Source: Magicicada septendecula (taxonomy: Eukaryota; Arthropoda; Insecta; Hemiptera; Cicadidae). Taken from it: a stretch of DNA of 64,000 nucleotides. The notes below the pieces were generated by a model. The model saw nothing but the letters and a program-made list of their open reading frames with translations. It ran no database searches and was not told the origin of the DNA. How positions within the stretch are numbered: position 1 is the first letter of the stretch; every line of letters begins with the position of its first letter. Location of the stretch: the NCBI GenBank assembly GCA_034769895.1, contig CM068372.1, forward strand, positions 242,258,343 through 242,322,342, in the 5' to 3' direction. Shown here one piece after another: positions 22,125 through 34,835 of the stretch. Position numbers and translations under genes: made by a program.

Positions 22125-24557
22125 ACTCTTGTTAAATCATAAAATGTTTCAGGTAAACTACCCGTTTCTCTTAACCGACCTTCTCCAAAATCAACGGACC
22201 TTCCGTCCTCTACAATTCAGGGAAGCATGCAAAAAAAATATTTGATTCTGTCTGAATGTGCGGCACTTATCGTTCGTCATGGAAACATTTCTCTTGTTAC
22301 AACGTAAAATGTTGCACGTAAACTACCCCTTTCCCTTAACTGATCTTCACCAAAATCAATAGACCTTGAGCTCTCTGCAACTCAGGAAAGAGTGCAAAAA
22401 ATTATTTGATTCTCATTGAATTTTCGGCAGTTATCGTTCGTCATAAAAAAATTACCCTTTTTAAAACATAAAACGTTGCTGATAAACTACCCCTTCCCTT
22501 AACCGATCTTCAACAAAATCAACAGACCTTCAGTTCTCTTTAGTTCAAAAAGGTATGCAAAAACCTAGTTGATTCTGTTTGAATTTACGGCAGTTATCGT
22601 TCGTCATATAAAAAATTACCCTTGTTAAAACATAAAATGTTGCTGGTAAACTACCCCTTTCCCTTAACCGATCTTCACCAACACCAATAGGTATTGAGAA
22701 CTCTACAATACAAAGCTGTATGCAAAACATCATTTGATTCTGTTTGAATTTGCGGCTGTTATCGTTTACTATGGAAAAAATTACCCTTGAAAAAAAAACC
22801 GTTGCTGGTAAACTACCCCTTTCCCTTAACCGATCTTCACCAAAAACGACAGGTCTTGGGTACTCTACAATTCAGGCTTGTATGCAAACAATTATTTGAT
22901 TTTGTTTGAATTTGCGGCTCTTATCGTTTGCCATAGAAAACACCCTTGATAAAACATAAAACGTTGCTGGTAAACTACCCTATTCCATTAATCGATCTTC
23001 ACCAATCACAATAGGTCTTGAGAACTCTACAATTCAGGGCTGTATGCAAAACATTAGTTGATTCTCTTTGAACTTACGGCAGTTATCGTTCGTCACAGAA
23101 AAAATACCCATGTTAAAACATAAAACGTTGCAGGTAAACTACCCCTTTCCCTTAACCGATCTTCACCAAAAACAATAGGTCTTTAGTACTCAACAAAACA
23201 GGTCAGTATGCAAAAAAGTATTTGATTCTGTTTGAATTTGCGGCTCTTATCGTTTGCCATAGATAATACCCTTTTAAAACATAAAACATTGCAGGTAAAC
23301 TACCCCTTTCCCTTACCCGATCTTCACCAAAAACAATAGGTCTTTAGTACTCAACAAAACAGGGCAGTATGCAGAAACGTATTTGATTCTGTTTGAATTT
23401 GCGGCTCTTATCGTTTGCCATAAATAATACCCTTTTAAAACATAAAACGTTGCAGGTAAACTACCCCTTTCCTTTAACCGATCTTCACCAAAAACGATAG
23501 GTCTTGAGAACTCTACAATTCAGGATTTTATGTAAAATATTATATGATTTTGTTTGAATTTGCGGCTGTTATCGTTTGCCATACAAAATACCCTTGATAA
23601 AACAAAAAACGTGGCAGGTAAACTACCCCTTTCCCTCAAACGATCTTCACCAAAAACAATAGGTCTTTAGTACTTAAGAAATCAGGGCTGTATTCAAAAT
23701 CTTAACTGATTCTGTTTGAATTTGCGGCTCTTATCGTTTGTCATAGAAAATACCCTTTTAAAACATAAAACGTTGCTGGTAAACTACCCCTTTTCCTTAA
23801 CCGATCTTCGCCAAAATCGAAAGTCCTTGAGACCTCTACAATTCAGGGACGTATGCAAAAAATTATTTGATTCTGTTTGAATTTGCGGCAGTTATCGTTT
23901 GCCATAGAAAATACGCTTGATAAAAAAACGTTGCAGGTAAACTACCCCTTCCCCATAACCGATCTTCACCAAAAACAATAGGTCTTGAGTACTCTACAAA
24001 TCAGGGCTGTATGCAAAACTTTATTTGATTCTGTTTGAATTTGCGGCTGTTATCGTTTGCCATAGAAAATACCCTTGTTAAAAAAACGTTGCAGGTAAAC
24101 TACCCCTTTCCCTCAACCGATCTTCACCAAAAACAATACGTCTTGAGAACTCTACAATTTAGGGCTGTATGCAAATAATCTTTTGATTCTGTTTGAATTT
24201 GCGGCTGTTATCGTTTGCCATAGGAAATACCCTTGTTAAAACATAAAACGTTACAGGTAAACTACCCCTTTCCCTTAACCGATCTTCACCAAAAACAATA
24301 GGTCTTGAGAACTCTACAATTCAGGGCTGTATACGAAACATTATTTAATTCTGTTTGAATTTGCGGCTGTTATCGTTTGCCAACAAAAAAATTTCCCTTG
24401 ATTAAAAAAAACCGTTGCAGGTAAACTACTCCTTTCCCTCAACCGATCTTCACCAAAAACAACAGGTCGCGAATACTCTACAAATCAGGGCTGTTTGCAA
24501 AAAATTATTTGATTCTGTTTTAATTTGCGGCAGTTATCGTTTACCATAGAAAAAAAA
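22125..24557 (+). repeat. Satellite monomers, about 15 copies
   Basis: Standard run ending with the X-version monomer (GATTAAAAAAAACC, ACTACTCCTTTCCC). Private changes include CCGACCTTCTCC near 22178 and CCAATCACAATAGG near 23003. Confidence 0.9.
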
Positions 24558-24703
24558 TCTACAGACAGACACACACACAGACACTTTTCGGAAAATGACT
24601 TTTTTTCATGTTTTGAGTGTAGTAGAATCAGAATCTGCAATAATCTCGAACACGATTTTTTTTGCCATCACCATACTTCCATTCCTTAAGGAATATGGAA
24701 GTA
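24558..24703 (+). repeat. Block D-alpha
   Basis: 146-bp form, no private changes noticed. Confidence 0.85.
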
Positions 24704-25193
24704 AAAATTACCCTTGATAAAAAAAAACCGATGCAGGTAAACTACCCCTTTACCTCAACCGATCTTCACCAAAAACAATAGGTCGTGAGTACTCTACAAA
24801 TCAGAGCTGTATGCAAAACATTATTTGATTCTGTTTGAATTTGCGGCTGTTATCGTTTGCCATAGAAAATACACTTGTTAAAAAAACGTTGCAGGTAAAC
24901 TACCCCTTTCCCTCAACCGATCTTCACCAAAAACAATACGTCTTGAGAACTCTACAATTTAGGGCTGTATGCAAATAATCTTTTGATTCTGTTTGAATTT
25001 GCGGCTGTTATCGTTTGCCACAGGCAATACCCTTGTTAAAACATAAAACGTTACAGGTAAACTACCCCTTTCCCTTAACCGATCTTCACCAAAAACAATA
25101 GGTCTTGAGAACTCTACAATTCAGGGCTGTGTACGAAACATTATTTAATTCTGTTTGAATTTGCGGCAGTTATCGTTTGCCATAGAAAAAAAA
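24704..25193 (+). repeat. Satellite monomers, 3 copies
   Basis: D-alpha to D-beta spacer with the X marker ACACTTGTTAAAA near 24870. Confidence 0.9.
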
Positions 25194-25343
25194 TCTACAC
25201 ACAGACAGACAGACACACAGACACTTTTCGGAAAACGACTTTTTTTCATTTTTTGAGTGTAGTACAAACAGAATCTGCAATAATCTCGAACATGATTTTT
25301 TTTGCCATCACCATACTTCCATTCCTTAAGGAATATGGAAGTA
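25194..25343 (+). repeat. Block D-beta
   Basis: Standard 150-bp beta copy. Confidence 0.85.
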
Positions 25344-25838
25344 AAAATTACACTTGTTTTAAAAAAAAAACCGTTGCAGGTAAACTACCCCTTTCGCTTA
25401 ACCGATCTTCACCAAAATCAATAGATATTGAATATTCAACAAATCAGGACTACATGCAAAAAATTATTTGATTCTGTTTGAATTTGCGACTTTTATCGTT
25501 TGCCATAAAAAATACCATTTTAAAACATAAAACGTTTCAGGTAAACTACCCCTTTCCCTTAACCGATCTTCACCTAAAACAATAGGTCTTGAGTACGCTA
25601 CAGATCAGATCTGTATGCAAAACATTATTTGATTCTGTTTGAATTTGCGGCTCTTATCGTTTGCCATAGAAAATACCCTTTTAAAACATAAAATGTAGCA
25701 GGTAAACTACCCCTTTCCCTTAACCGATCTTCACCAAAAACAATAGGTCTTGAGAACTCTGCAATTTTAGGGCTGTATGCAAATAATCTTTTGATTCTGT
25801 TTGAATTTGCGGCTGTTATCGTTTGCCAAACAAAAAAT
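25344..25838 (+). repeat. Satellite monomers, 3 copies
   Basis: D-beta to cassette A spacer, 495 bp. Confidence 0.9.
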
Positions 25839-26307
25839 ATTGGTATGGAGAACCATACATGACTTCCATGTTCTACGATTTATATTTAAAATCATATTCG
25901 AAATGAAATATTTCCATAGACTACTTTGTCTTTCTACTTATTGCTTCAGCATTAACCATAGTACTGTGGTCACTAACGTATACCACCTCACGTTTTCGCA
26001 CTCGATTTTCACCGATGATTGCAGGCGATGGCACTGCCGAAAAGTCTGGTTTTGCAGAAAACATTGAACTACGGCTAAAGAGCTCGGGAAGCAATTTTAA
26101 CAAAAAAACTACTTCTTTGTTGCCGATAATGTAGTACACATATGAAAAATTCTGCCCTCCACCTTCAACTATAATTTTTAATAATAGAAAATTACCTCCA
26201 CCCCGTTCACCTAACCTCTTCATTTATAGATATTTCATCTACGTTTCTACAGTGGATTACTATGAGCTTCTTATCAGGATACTTTATTTATAAAAATTAA
26301 GTACTTT
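25839..26307 (+). repeat. Cassette A, copy 6 (late subtype)
   Basis: 469 bp with one private change, CTACTTTGTCTTTC, where the other late copies read CTACTTCGTC. Confidence 0.85.
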
Positions 26308-28739
26308 ACTCTTGTTAAATCATAAAATGTTTCAGGTAAACTACCCGTTTCTCTTAACCGATCTTCTCCAAAATCAACGGACCTTCCGTCCTCTACAATT
26401 CAGGGAAGCATGCAAAAAAAATATTTGATTCTGTCTGAATGTGCGGCACTTATCGTTCGTCATGGAAACATTTCTCTTGTTACAACGTAAAATGTTGCAC
26501 GTAAACTACCCCTTTCCCTTAACTGATCTTCACCAAAATCAATAGACCTTGAGCTCTCTGCAACTCAGGAAAGAGTGCAAAAAATTATTTGATTCTCATT
26601 GAATTTTCGGCAGTTATCGTTCGTCATAAAAAAATTACCCTTTTTAAAACATAAAACGTTGCTGATAAACTACCCCTTCCCTTAACCGATCTTCAACAAA
26701 ATCAACAGACCTTCAGTTCTCTTTAGTTCAAAAAGGTATGCAAAAACCTAGTTGATTCTGTTTGAATTTACGGCAGTTATCGTTCGTCATATAAAAAATT
26801 ACCCTTGTTAAAACATAAAATGTTGCTGGTAAACTGCCCCTTTCCCTTAACCGATCTTCACCAACACCAATAGGTATTGAGAACTCTACAATACAAAGCT
26901 GTATGCAAAACATCATTTGATTCTGTTTGAATTTGCGGCTGTTATCGTTTACTATGGAAAAAATTACCCTTGAAAAAAAAACCGTTGCTGGTAAACTACC
27001 CCTTTCCCTTAACCGATCTTCACCAAAAACGACAGGTCTTGGGTACTCTACAATTCAGGCTTGTATGCAAACAATTATTTGATTTTGTTTGAATTTGCGG
27101 CTCTTATCGTTTGCCATAGAAAACACCCTTGATAAAACATAAAACGTTGCTGGTAAACTACCCTATTCCATTAATCGATCTTCACCAATAACAATAGGTC
27201 TTGAGAACTCTACAATTCAGGGCTGTATGCAAAACATTAGTTGATTCTCTTTGAACTTACGGCAGTTATCGTTCGTCACAGAAAAAATACCCATGTTAAA
27301 ACATAAAACGTTGCAGGTAAACTACCCCTTTCCCTTAACCGATCTTCACCAAAAACAATAGGTCTTTAGTACTCAACAAAACAGGTCAGTATGCAAAAAA
27401 GTATTTGATTCTGTTTGAATTTGCGGCTCTTATCGTTTGCCATAGATAATACCCTTTTAAAACATAAAACATTGCAGGTAAACTACCCCTTTCCCTTACC
27501 CGATCTTCACCAAAAACAATAGGTCTTTAGTACTCAACAAAACAGGGCAGTATGCAGAAACGTATTTGATTCTGTTTGAATTTGCGGCTCTTATCGTTTG
27601 CCATAAATAATACCCTTTTAAAACATAAAACGTTGCAGGTAAACTACCCCTTTCCTTTAACCGATCTTCACCAAAAACGATAGGTCTTGAGAACTCTACA
27701 ATTCAGGATTTTATGTAAAATATTATATGATTTTGTTTGAATTTGCGGCTGTTATCGTTTGCCATACAAAATACCCTTGATAAAACAAAAAACGTGGCAG
27801 GTAAACTACCCCTTTCCCTCAAACGATCTTCACCAAAAACAATAGGTCTTTAGTACTTAAGAAATCAGGGCTGTATTCAAAATCTTAACTGATTCTGTTT
27901 GAATTTGCGGCTCTTATCGTTTGTCATAGAAAATACCCTTTTAAAACATAAAACGTTGCTGGTAAACTACCCCTTTTCCTTAACCGATCTTCGCCAAAAT
28001 CGAAAGTCCTTGAGACCTCTACAATTCAGGGACGTATGCAAAAAATTATTTGATTCTGTTTGAATTTGCGGCAGTTATCGTTTGCCATAGAAAATACGCT
28101 TGATAAAAAAACGTTGCAGGTAAACTACCCCTTCCCCATAACCGATCTTCACCAAAAACAATAGGTCTTGAGTACTCTACAAATCAGGGCTGTATGCAAA
28201 ACATTATTTGATTCTGTTTGAATTTGCGGCTGTTATCGTTTGCCATAGAAAATACCCTTGTTAAAAAAACGTTGCAGGTAAACTACCCCTTTCCCTCAAC
28301 CGATCTTCACCAAAAACAATACGTCTTGAGAACTCTACAATTTAGGGCTGTATGCAAATAATCTTTTGATTCTGTTTGAATTTGCGGCTGTTATCGTTTG
28401 CCATAGGAAATACCCTTGTTAAAACATAAAACGTTACAGGTAAACTACCCCTTTCCCTTAACCGATCTTCACCAAAAACAATAGGTCTTGAGAACTCTAC
28501 AATTCAGGGCTGTATACGAAACATTATTTAATTCTGTTTGAATTTGCGGCTGTTATCGTTTGCCAACAAAAAAATTTCCCTTGATAAAAAAAACCGTTGC
28601 AGGTAAACTACCCCTTTCCCTTAACCGATCTTCACCAAAAACAACAGGTCGCGAATATTCTACAAATCAGGGCTGTTTGCAAAAAATTATTTGATTCTGT
28701 TTTAATTTGCGGCAGTTATCGTTTACCATAGAAAAAAAA
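26308..28739 (+). repeat. Satellite monomers, about 15 copies
   Basis: Standard run with the Y marker AAACTGCCCC in the fourth monomer after cassette A. Confidence 0.9.
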
Positions 28740-28885
28740 TCTACAGACAGACACACACACAGACACTTTTCGGAAAATGACTTTTTTTCATGTTTTGAGT
28801 GTAGTAGAATCAGAATCTGCAATAATCTCGAACACGATTTTTTTTGCCATCACCATACTTCCATTCCTTAAGGAATATGGAAGTA
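28740..28885 (+). repeat. Block D-alpha
   Basis: 146-bp form. The preceding monomer has the private change GCGAATATTCTAC. Confidence 0.85.
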
Positions 28886-29375
28886 AAAATTACCCTTGAT
28901 AAAAAAAAACCGATGCAGGTAAACTACCCCTTTACCTCAACCGATCTTCACCAAAAACAATAGGTCGTGAGTACTCTACAAATCAGAGCTGTATGCAAAA
29001 CATTATTTGATTCTGTTTGAATTTGCGGCTGTTATCGTTTGCCATAGAAAATACCCTTGTTAAAAAAACGTTGCAGGTAAACTACCCCTTTCCCTCAACC
29101 GATCTTCACCAAAAACAATACGTCTTGAGAACTCTACAATTTAGGGCTGTATGCAAATAATCTTTTGATTCTGTTTGAATTTGCGGCTGTTATCGTTTGC
29201 CACAGGCAATACCCTTGTTAAAACATAAAACGTTACAGGTAAACTACCCCTTTCCCTTAACCGATCTTCACCAAAAACAATAGGTCTTGAGAACTCTACA
29301 ATTCAGGGCTGTGTACGAAACATTATTTAATTCTGTTTGAATTTGCGGCAGTTATCGTTTGCCATAGAAAAAAAA
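28886..29375 (+). repeat. Satellite monomers, 3 copies
   Basis: D-alpha to D-beta spacer, Y form (ACCCTTGTTAAAA). Confidence 0.9.
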
Positions 29376-29525
29376 TCTACACACAGACAGACAGACACAC
29401 AGACACTTTTCGGAAAACGACTTTTTTTCATTTTTTGAGTGTAGTACAAACAGAATCTGCAATAATCTCGAACATGATTTTTTTTGCCATCACCATACTT
29501 CCATTCCTTAAGGAATATGGAAGTA
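29376..29525 (+). repeat. Block D-beta
   Basis: Standard 150-bp beta copy. Confidence 0.85.
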
Positions 29526-30020
29526 AAAATTACACTTGTTTTAAAAAAAAAACCGTTGCAGGTAAACTACCCCTTTCGCTTAACCGATCTTCACCAAAAT
29601 CAATAGATATTGAATATTCAACAAATCAGGACTACATGCAAAAAATTATTTGATTCTGTTTGAATTTGCGACTTTTATCGTTTGCCATAAAAAATACCAT
29701 TTTAAAACATAAAACGTTTCAGGTAAACTACCCCTTTCCCTTAACCGATCGTCACCTAAAACAATAGGTCTTGAGTACGCTACAGATCAGATCTGTATGC
29801 AAAACATTATTTGATTCTGTTTGAATTTGCGGCTCTTATCGTTTGCCATAGAAAATACCCTTTTAAAACATAAAATGTAGCAGGTAAACTACCCCTTTCC
29901 CTTAACCGATCTTCACCAAAAACAATAGGTCTTGAGAACTCTGCAATTTTAGGGCTGTATGCAAATAATCTTTTGATTCTGTTTGAATTTGCGGCTGTTA
30001 TCGTTTGCCAAACAAAAAAT
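29526..30020 (+). repeat. Satellite monomers, 3 copies
   Basis: D-beta to cassette A spacer with a private CGATCGTCACC near 29746. Confidence 0.9.
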
Positions 30021-30488
30021 ATTGGTATGGAGAACCATACATGACTTCCATGTTCTACGATTTATATTTAAAATCATATTCGAAATGAAATATTTCCATA
30101 GACTACTTCGTCTTTCTACTTATTGCTTCAGCATTAACCATAGTACTGTGGTCACTAACGTATACCACCTCACGTTTTCGCACTCGATTTTCACCGATGA
30201 TTGCAGGCGATGGCACTGCCGAAAAGTCTGGTTTTGCAGAAAACATTGAACTACGGCTAAAGAGCTCGGGAAGCAATTTTAACAAAAAAACTACTTCTTT
30301 GTTGCCGATAATGTAGTACACATATGAAAAATTCTGCCCTCCACCTTCAACTATAATTTTTAATAATAGAAAATTACCTCCACCCCGTTCACCCACCTCT
30401 TCATTTATAGATATTTCATCTACGTTTCTACAGTGGATTACTATGAGCTTCTTATCAGGATACTTTATTTATAAAAATTAAGTACTTT
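30021..30488 (+). repeat. Cassette A, copy 7 (late subtype)
   Basis: 468 bp; a private two-base deletion changes CACCTAACCTC to CACCCACCTC near 30390. Confidence 0.85.
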
Positions 30489-32279
30489 ACTCTTGTTAAA
30501 TCATAAAATGTTTCAGGTAAACTACCCGTTTCTCTTAACCGATCTTCTCCAAAATCAACGGACCTTCCGTCCTCTACAATTCAGGGAAGCATGCAAAAAA
30601 AATATTTGATTCTGTCTGAATGTGCGGCACTTATCGTTCGTCATGGAAACATTTCTCTTGTTACAACGTAAAATGTTGCACGTAAACTACCCCTTTCCCT
30701 TAACTGATCTTCACCAAAATCAATAGACCTTGAGCTCTCTGCAACTCAGGAAAGAGTGCAAAAAATTATTTGATTCTCATTGAATTTTCGGCAGTTATCG
30801 TTCGTCATAAAAAAATTACCCTTTTTAAAACATAAAACGTTGCTGATAAACTACCCCTTCCCTTAACCGATCTTCAACAAAATCAACAGACCTTCAGTTC
30901 TCTTTAGTTCAAAAAGGTATGCAAAAACCTAGTTGATTCTGTTTGAATTTACGGCAGTTATCGTTCGTCATATAAAAAATTACCCTTGTTAAAACATAAA
31001 ATGTTGCTGGTAAACTACCCCTTTCCCTTAACCGATCTTCACCAACACCAATAGGTATTGAGAACTCTACAATACAAAGCTGTATGCAAAACATCATTTG
31101 ATTCTGTTTGAATTTGCGGCTGTTATCGTTTACTATGGAAAAAATTACCCTTGAAAAAAAAACCGTTGCTGGTAAACTACCCCTTTCCCTTAACCGATCT
31201 TCACCAAAAACGACAGGTCTTGGGTACTCTACAATTCAGGCTTGTATGCAAACAATTATTTGATTTTGTTTGAATTTGCGGCTCTTATCGTTTGCCATAG
31301 AAAACACCCTTGATAAAACATAAAACGTTGCTGGTAAACTACCCTATTCCATTAATCGATCTTCACCAATAACAATAGGTCTTGAGAACTCTACAATTCA
31401 GGGCTGTATGCAAAACATTAGTTGATTCTCTTTGAACTTACGGCAGTTATCGTTCGTCACAGAAAAAATACCCATGTTAAAACATAAAACGTTGCAGGTA
31501 AACTACCCCTTTCCCTTAACCGATCTTCACCAAAAACAATAGGTCTTTAGTACTCAACAAAACAGGTCAGTATGCAAAAAAGTATTTGATTCTGTTTGAA
31601 TTTGCGGCTCTTATCGTTTGCCATAGATAATACCCTTTTAAAACATAAAACATTGCAGGTAAACTACCCATTTCCCTTACCCGATCTTCACCAAAAACAA
31701 TAGGTCTTTAGTACTCAACAAAACAGGGCAGTATGCAGAAACGTATTTGATTCTGTTTGAATTTGCGGCTCTTATCGTTTGCCATAAATAATACCCTTTT
31801 AAAACATAAAACGTTGCAGGTAAACTACCCCTTTCCTTTAACCGATCTTCACCAAAAACGATAGGTCTTGAGAACTCTACAATTCAGGATTTTATGTAAA
31901 ATATTATATGATTTTGTTTGAATTTGCGGCTGTTATCGTTTGCCATACAAAATACCCTTGATAAAACAAAAAACGTGGCAGGTAAACTACCCCTTTCCCT
32001 CAAACGATCTTCACCAAAAACAATAGGTCTTTAGTACTTAAGAAATCAGGGCTGTATTCAAAATCTTAACTGATTCTGTTTGAATTTGCGGCTCTTATCG
32101 TTTGTCATAGAAAATACCCTTTTAAAACATAAAACGTTGCTGGTAAACTACCCCTTTTCCTTAACCGATCTTCGCCAAAATCGAAAGTCCTTGAGACCTC
32201 TACAATTCAGGGACGTATGCAAAAAATTATTTGATTCTGTTTTAATTTGCGGCAGTTATCGTTTACCATAGAAAAAAAA
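30489..32279 (+). repeat. Satellite monomers, about 11 copies (shortened run)
   Basis: The usual 15-monomer run stops four monomers early. The last monomer is a hybrid: it starts as the GGGACGTATGC type and ends as the TTTTAATTTGCGGCAG type that precedes D-alpha. Confidence 0.88.
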
Positions 32280-32431
32280 TCTACAGACAGACACACACAC
32301 ACACACAGACACTTTTCGGAAAATGACTTTTTTTCATGTTTTGAGTGTAGTAGAATCAGAATCTGCAATAATCTCGAACACGATTTTTTTTGCCATCACC
32401 ATACTTCCATTCCTTAAGGAATATGGAAGTA
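32280..32431 (+). repeat. Block D-alpha, extra copy
   Basis: 152 bp, slightly longer AC tract than its neighbour. It is one of two D-alpha copies in this unit and was placed here by unequal exchange. Confidence 0.85.
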
Positions 32432-33085
32432 AAAATTACCCTTGATAAAAAAAAACCGATGCAGGTAAACTACCCCTTTACCTCAACCGATCTTCACCAA
32501 AAACAATAGGTCGTGAGTACTCTACAAATCAGAGCTGTATGCAAAACATTATTTGATTCTGTTTGAATTTGCGGCTGTTATCGTTTGCCATAGAAAATAC
32601 ACTTGTTAAAAAAACGTTGCAGGTAAACTACCCCTTTCCCTCAACCGATCTTCACCAAAAACAATACGTCTTGAGAACTCTACAATTTAGGGCTGTATGC
32701 AAATAATCTTTTGATTCTGTTTGAATTTGCGGCTGTTATCGTTTGCCATAGGAAATACCCTTGTTAAAACATAAAACGTTACAGGTAAACTACCCCTTTC
32801 CCTTAACCGATCTTCACCAAAAACAATAGGTCTTGAGAACTCTACAATTCAGGGCTGTATACGAAACATTATTTAATTCTGTTTGAATTTGCGGCTGTTA
32901 TCGTTTGCCAACAAAAAAATTTCCCTTGATTAAAAAAAACCGTTGCAGGTAAACTACTCCTTTCCCTCAACCGATCTTCACCAAAAACAACAGGTCGCGA
33001 ATACTCTACAAATCAGGGCTGTTTGCAAAAAATTATTTGATTCTGTTTTAATTTGCGGCAGTTATCGTTTACCATAGAAAAAAAA
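32432..33085 (+). repeat. Satellite monomers, about 4 copies
   Basis: Two monomers of the kind that follow D-alpha, then two of the kind that precede it, including the X marker GATTAAAAAAAACC at about 32931. This order shows the second edge of the rearrangement. Confidence 0.88.
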
Positions 33086-33231
33086 TCTACAGACAGACAC
33101 ACACACAGACACTTTTCGGAAAATGACTTTTTTTCATGTTTTGAGTGTAGTAGAATCAGAATCTGCAATAATCTCGAACACGATTTTTTTTGCCATCACC
33201 ATACTTCCATTCCTTAAGGAATATGGAAGTA
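33086..33231 (+). repeat. Block D-alpha
   Basis: 146-bp form in the expected position of the unit. Confidence 0.85.
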
Positions 33232-33721
33232 AAAATTACCCTTGATAAAAAAAAACCGATGCAGGTAAACTACCCCTTTACCTCAACCGATCTTCACCAA
33301 AAACAATAGGTCGTGAGTACTCTACAAATCAGAGCTGTATGCAAAACATTATTTGATTCTGTTTGAATTTGCGGCTGTTATCGTTTGCCATAGAAAATAC
33401 ACTTGTTAAAAAAACGTTGCAGGTAAACTACCCCTTTCCCTCAACCGATCTTCACCAAAAACAATACGTCTTGAGAACTCTACAATTTAGGGCTGTATGC
33501 AAATAATCTTTTGATTCTGTTTGAATTTGCGGCTGTTATCGTTTGCCACAGGCAATACCCTTGTTAAAACATAAAACGTTACAGGTAAACTACCCCTTTC
33601 CCTTAACCGATCTTCACCAAAAACAATAGGTCTTGAGAACTCTACAATTCAGGGCTGTGTACGAAACATTATTTAATTCTGTTTGAATTTGCGGCAGTTA
33701 TCGTTTGCCATAGAAAAAAAA
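33232..33721 (+). repeat. Satellite monomers, 3 copies
   Basis: D-alpha to D-beta spacer with the X marker ACACTTGTTAAAA near 33397. Confidence 0.9.
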
Positions 33722-33871
33722 TCTACACACAGACAGACAGACACACAGACACTTTTCGGAAAACGACTTTTTTTAATTTTTTGAGTGTAGTACAAACAGA
33801 ATCTGCAATAATCTCGAACATGATTTTTTTTGCCATCACCATACTTCCATTCCTTAAGGAATATGGAAGTA
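33722..33871 (+). repeat. Block D-beta
   Basis: 150 bp, with a private TTTTTAATTTTTTGAG in place of TTTTTCATTTTTTGAG. Confidence 0.85.
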
Positions 33872-34366
33872 AAAATTACACTTGTTTTAAAAAAAAAACC
33901 GTTGCAGGTAAACTACCCCTTTCGCTTAACCGATCTTCACCAAAATCAATAGATATTGAATATTCAACAAATCAGGACTACATGCAAAAAATTATTTGAT
34001 TCTGTTTGAATTTGCGACTTTTATCGTTTGCCATAAAAAATACCATTTTAAAACATAAAACGTTTCAGGTAAACTACCCCTTTCCCTTAACCGATCTTCA
34101 CCTAAAACAATAGGTCTTGAGTACGCTACAGATCAGATCTGTATGCAAAACATTATTTGATTCTGTTTGAATTTGCGGCTCTTATCGTTTGCCATAGAAA
34201 ATACCCTTTTAAAACATAAAATGTAGCAGGTAAACTACCCCTTTCCCTTAACCGATCTTCACCAAAAACAATAGGTCTTGAGAACTCTGCAATTTTAGGG
34301 CTGTATGCAAATAATCTTTTGATTCTGTTTGAATTTGCGGCTGTTATCGTTTGCCAAACAAAAAAT
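33872..34366 (+). repeat. Satellite monomers, 3 copies
   Basis: D-beta to cassette A spacer, 495 bp. Confidence 0.9.
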
Positions 34367-34835
34367 ATTGGTATGGAGAACCATACATGACTTCCATGTT
34401 CTACGATTTATATTTAAAATCATATTCGAAATGAAATATTTCCATAGACTACTTCGTCTTTCTACTTATTGCTTCAGCATTAACCATAGTACTGTGGTCA
34501 CTAACGTATACCACCTCACGTTTTCGCACTCGATTTTCACCGATGATTGCAGGCGATGGCACTGCCGAAAAGTCTGGTTTTGCAGAAAACATTGAACTAC
34601 GGCTAAAGAGCTCGGGAAGCAATTTTAACAAAAAAACTACTTCTTTGTTGCCGATAATGTAGTACACATATGAAAAATTCTGCCCTCCACCTTCAACTAT
34701 AATTTTTAATAATAGAAAATTACCTCCACCCCGTTCACCTAACCTCTTCATTTATAGATATTTCATCTACGTTTCTACAGTGGATTACTATGAGCTTCTT
34801 ATCAGGATACTTTATTTATAAAAATTAAGTACTTT
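34367..34835 (+). repeat. Cassette A, copy 8 (late subtype)
   Basis: 469 bp, typical late subtype. Confidence 0.85.

Larger units (their letters stand above)
21656..25838 (+). repeat. 4.18 kb higher-order repeat, X version, copy 1
   Basis: Cassette A, 15 monomers, D-alpha, 3 monomers, D-beta, 3 monomers. X-version markers are GATTAAAAAAAACC and ACTACTCC before D-alpha and ACACTTGTTAAAA after it. Confidence 0.85.
25839..30020 (+). repeat. 4.18 kb higher-order repeat, Y version, copy 1
   Basis: Same order as the X unit. Y markers are AAACTGCCCC near 26832, CCCTTAACCG instead of CCCTCAACCG before D-alpha, and ACCCTTGTTAAAA after it. Confidence 0.82.
30021..34366 (+). repeat. 4.35 kb higher-order repeat, rearranged X version, copy 2
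   Basis: An X unit in which four monomers are lost before D-alpha and a second block of D-alpha plus four monomers is gained, a net gain of about 162 bp. The crossover lies near 32220-32241. Confidence 0.8.
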
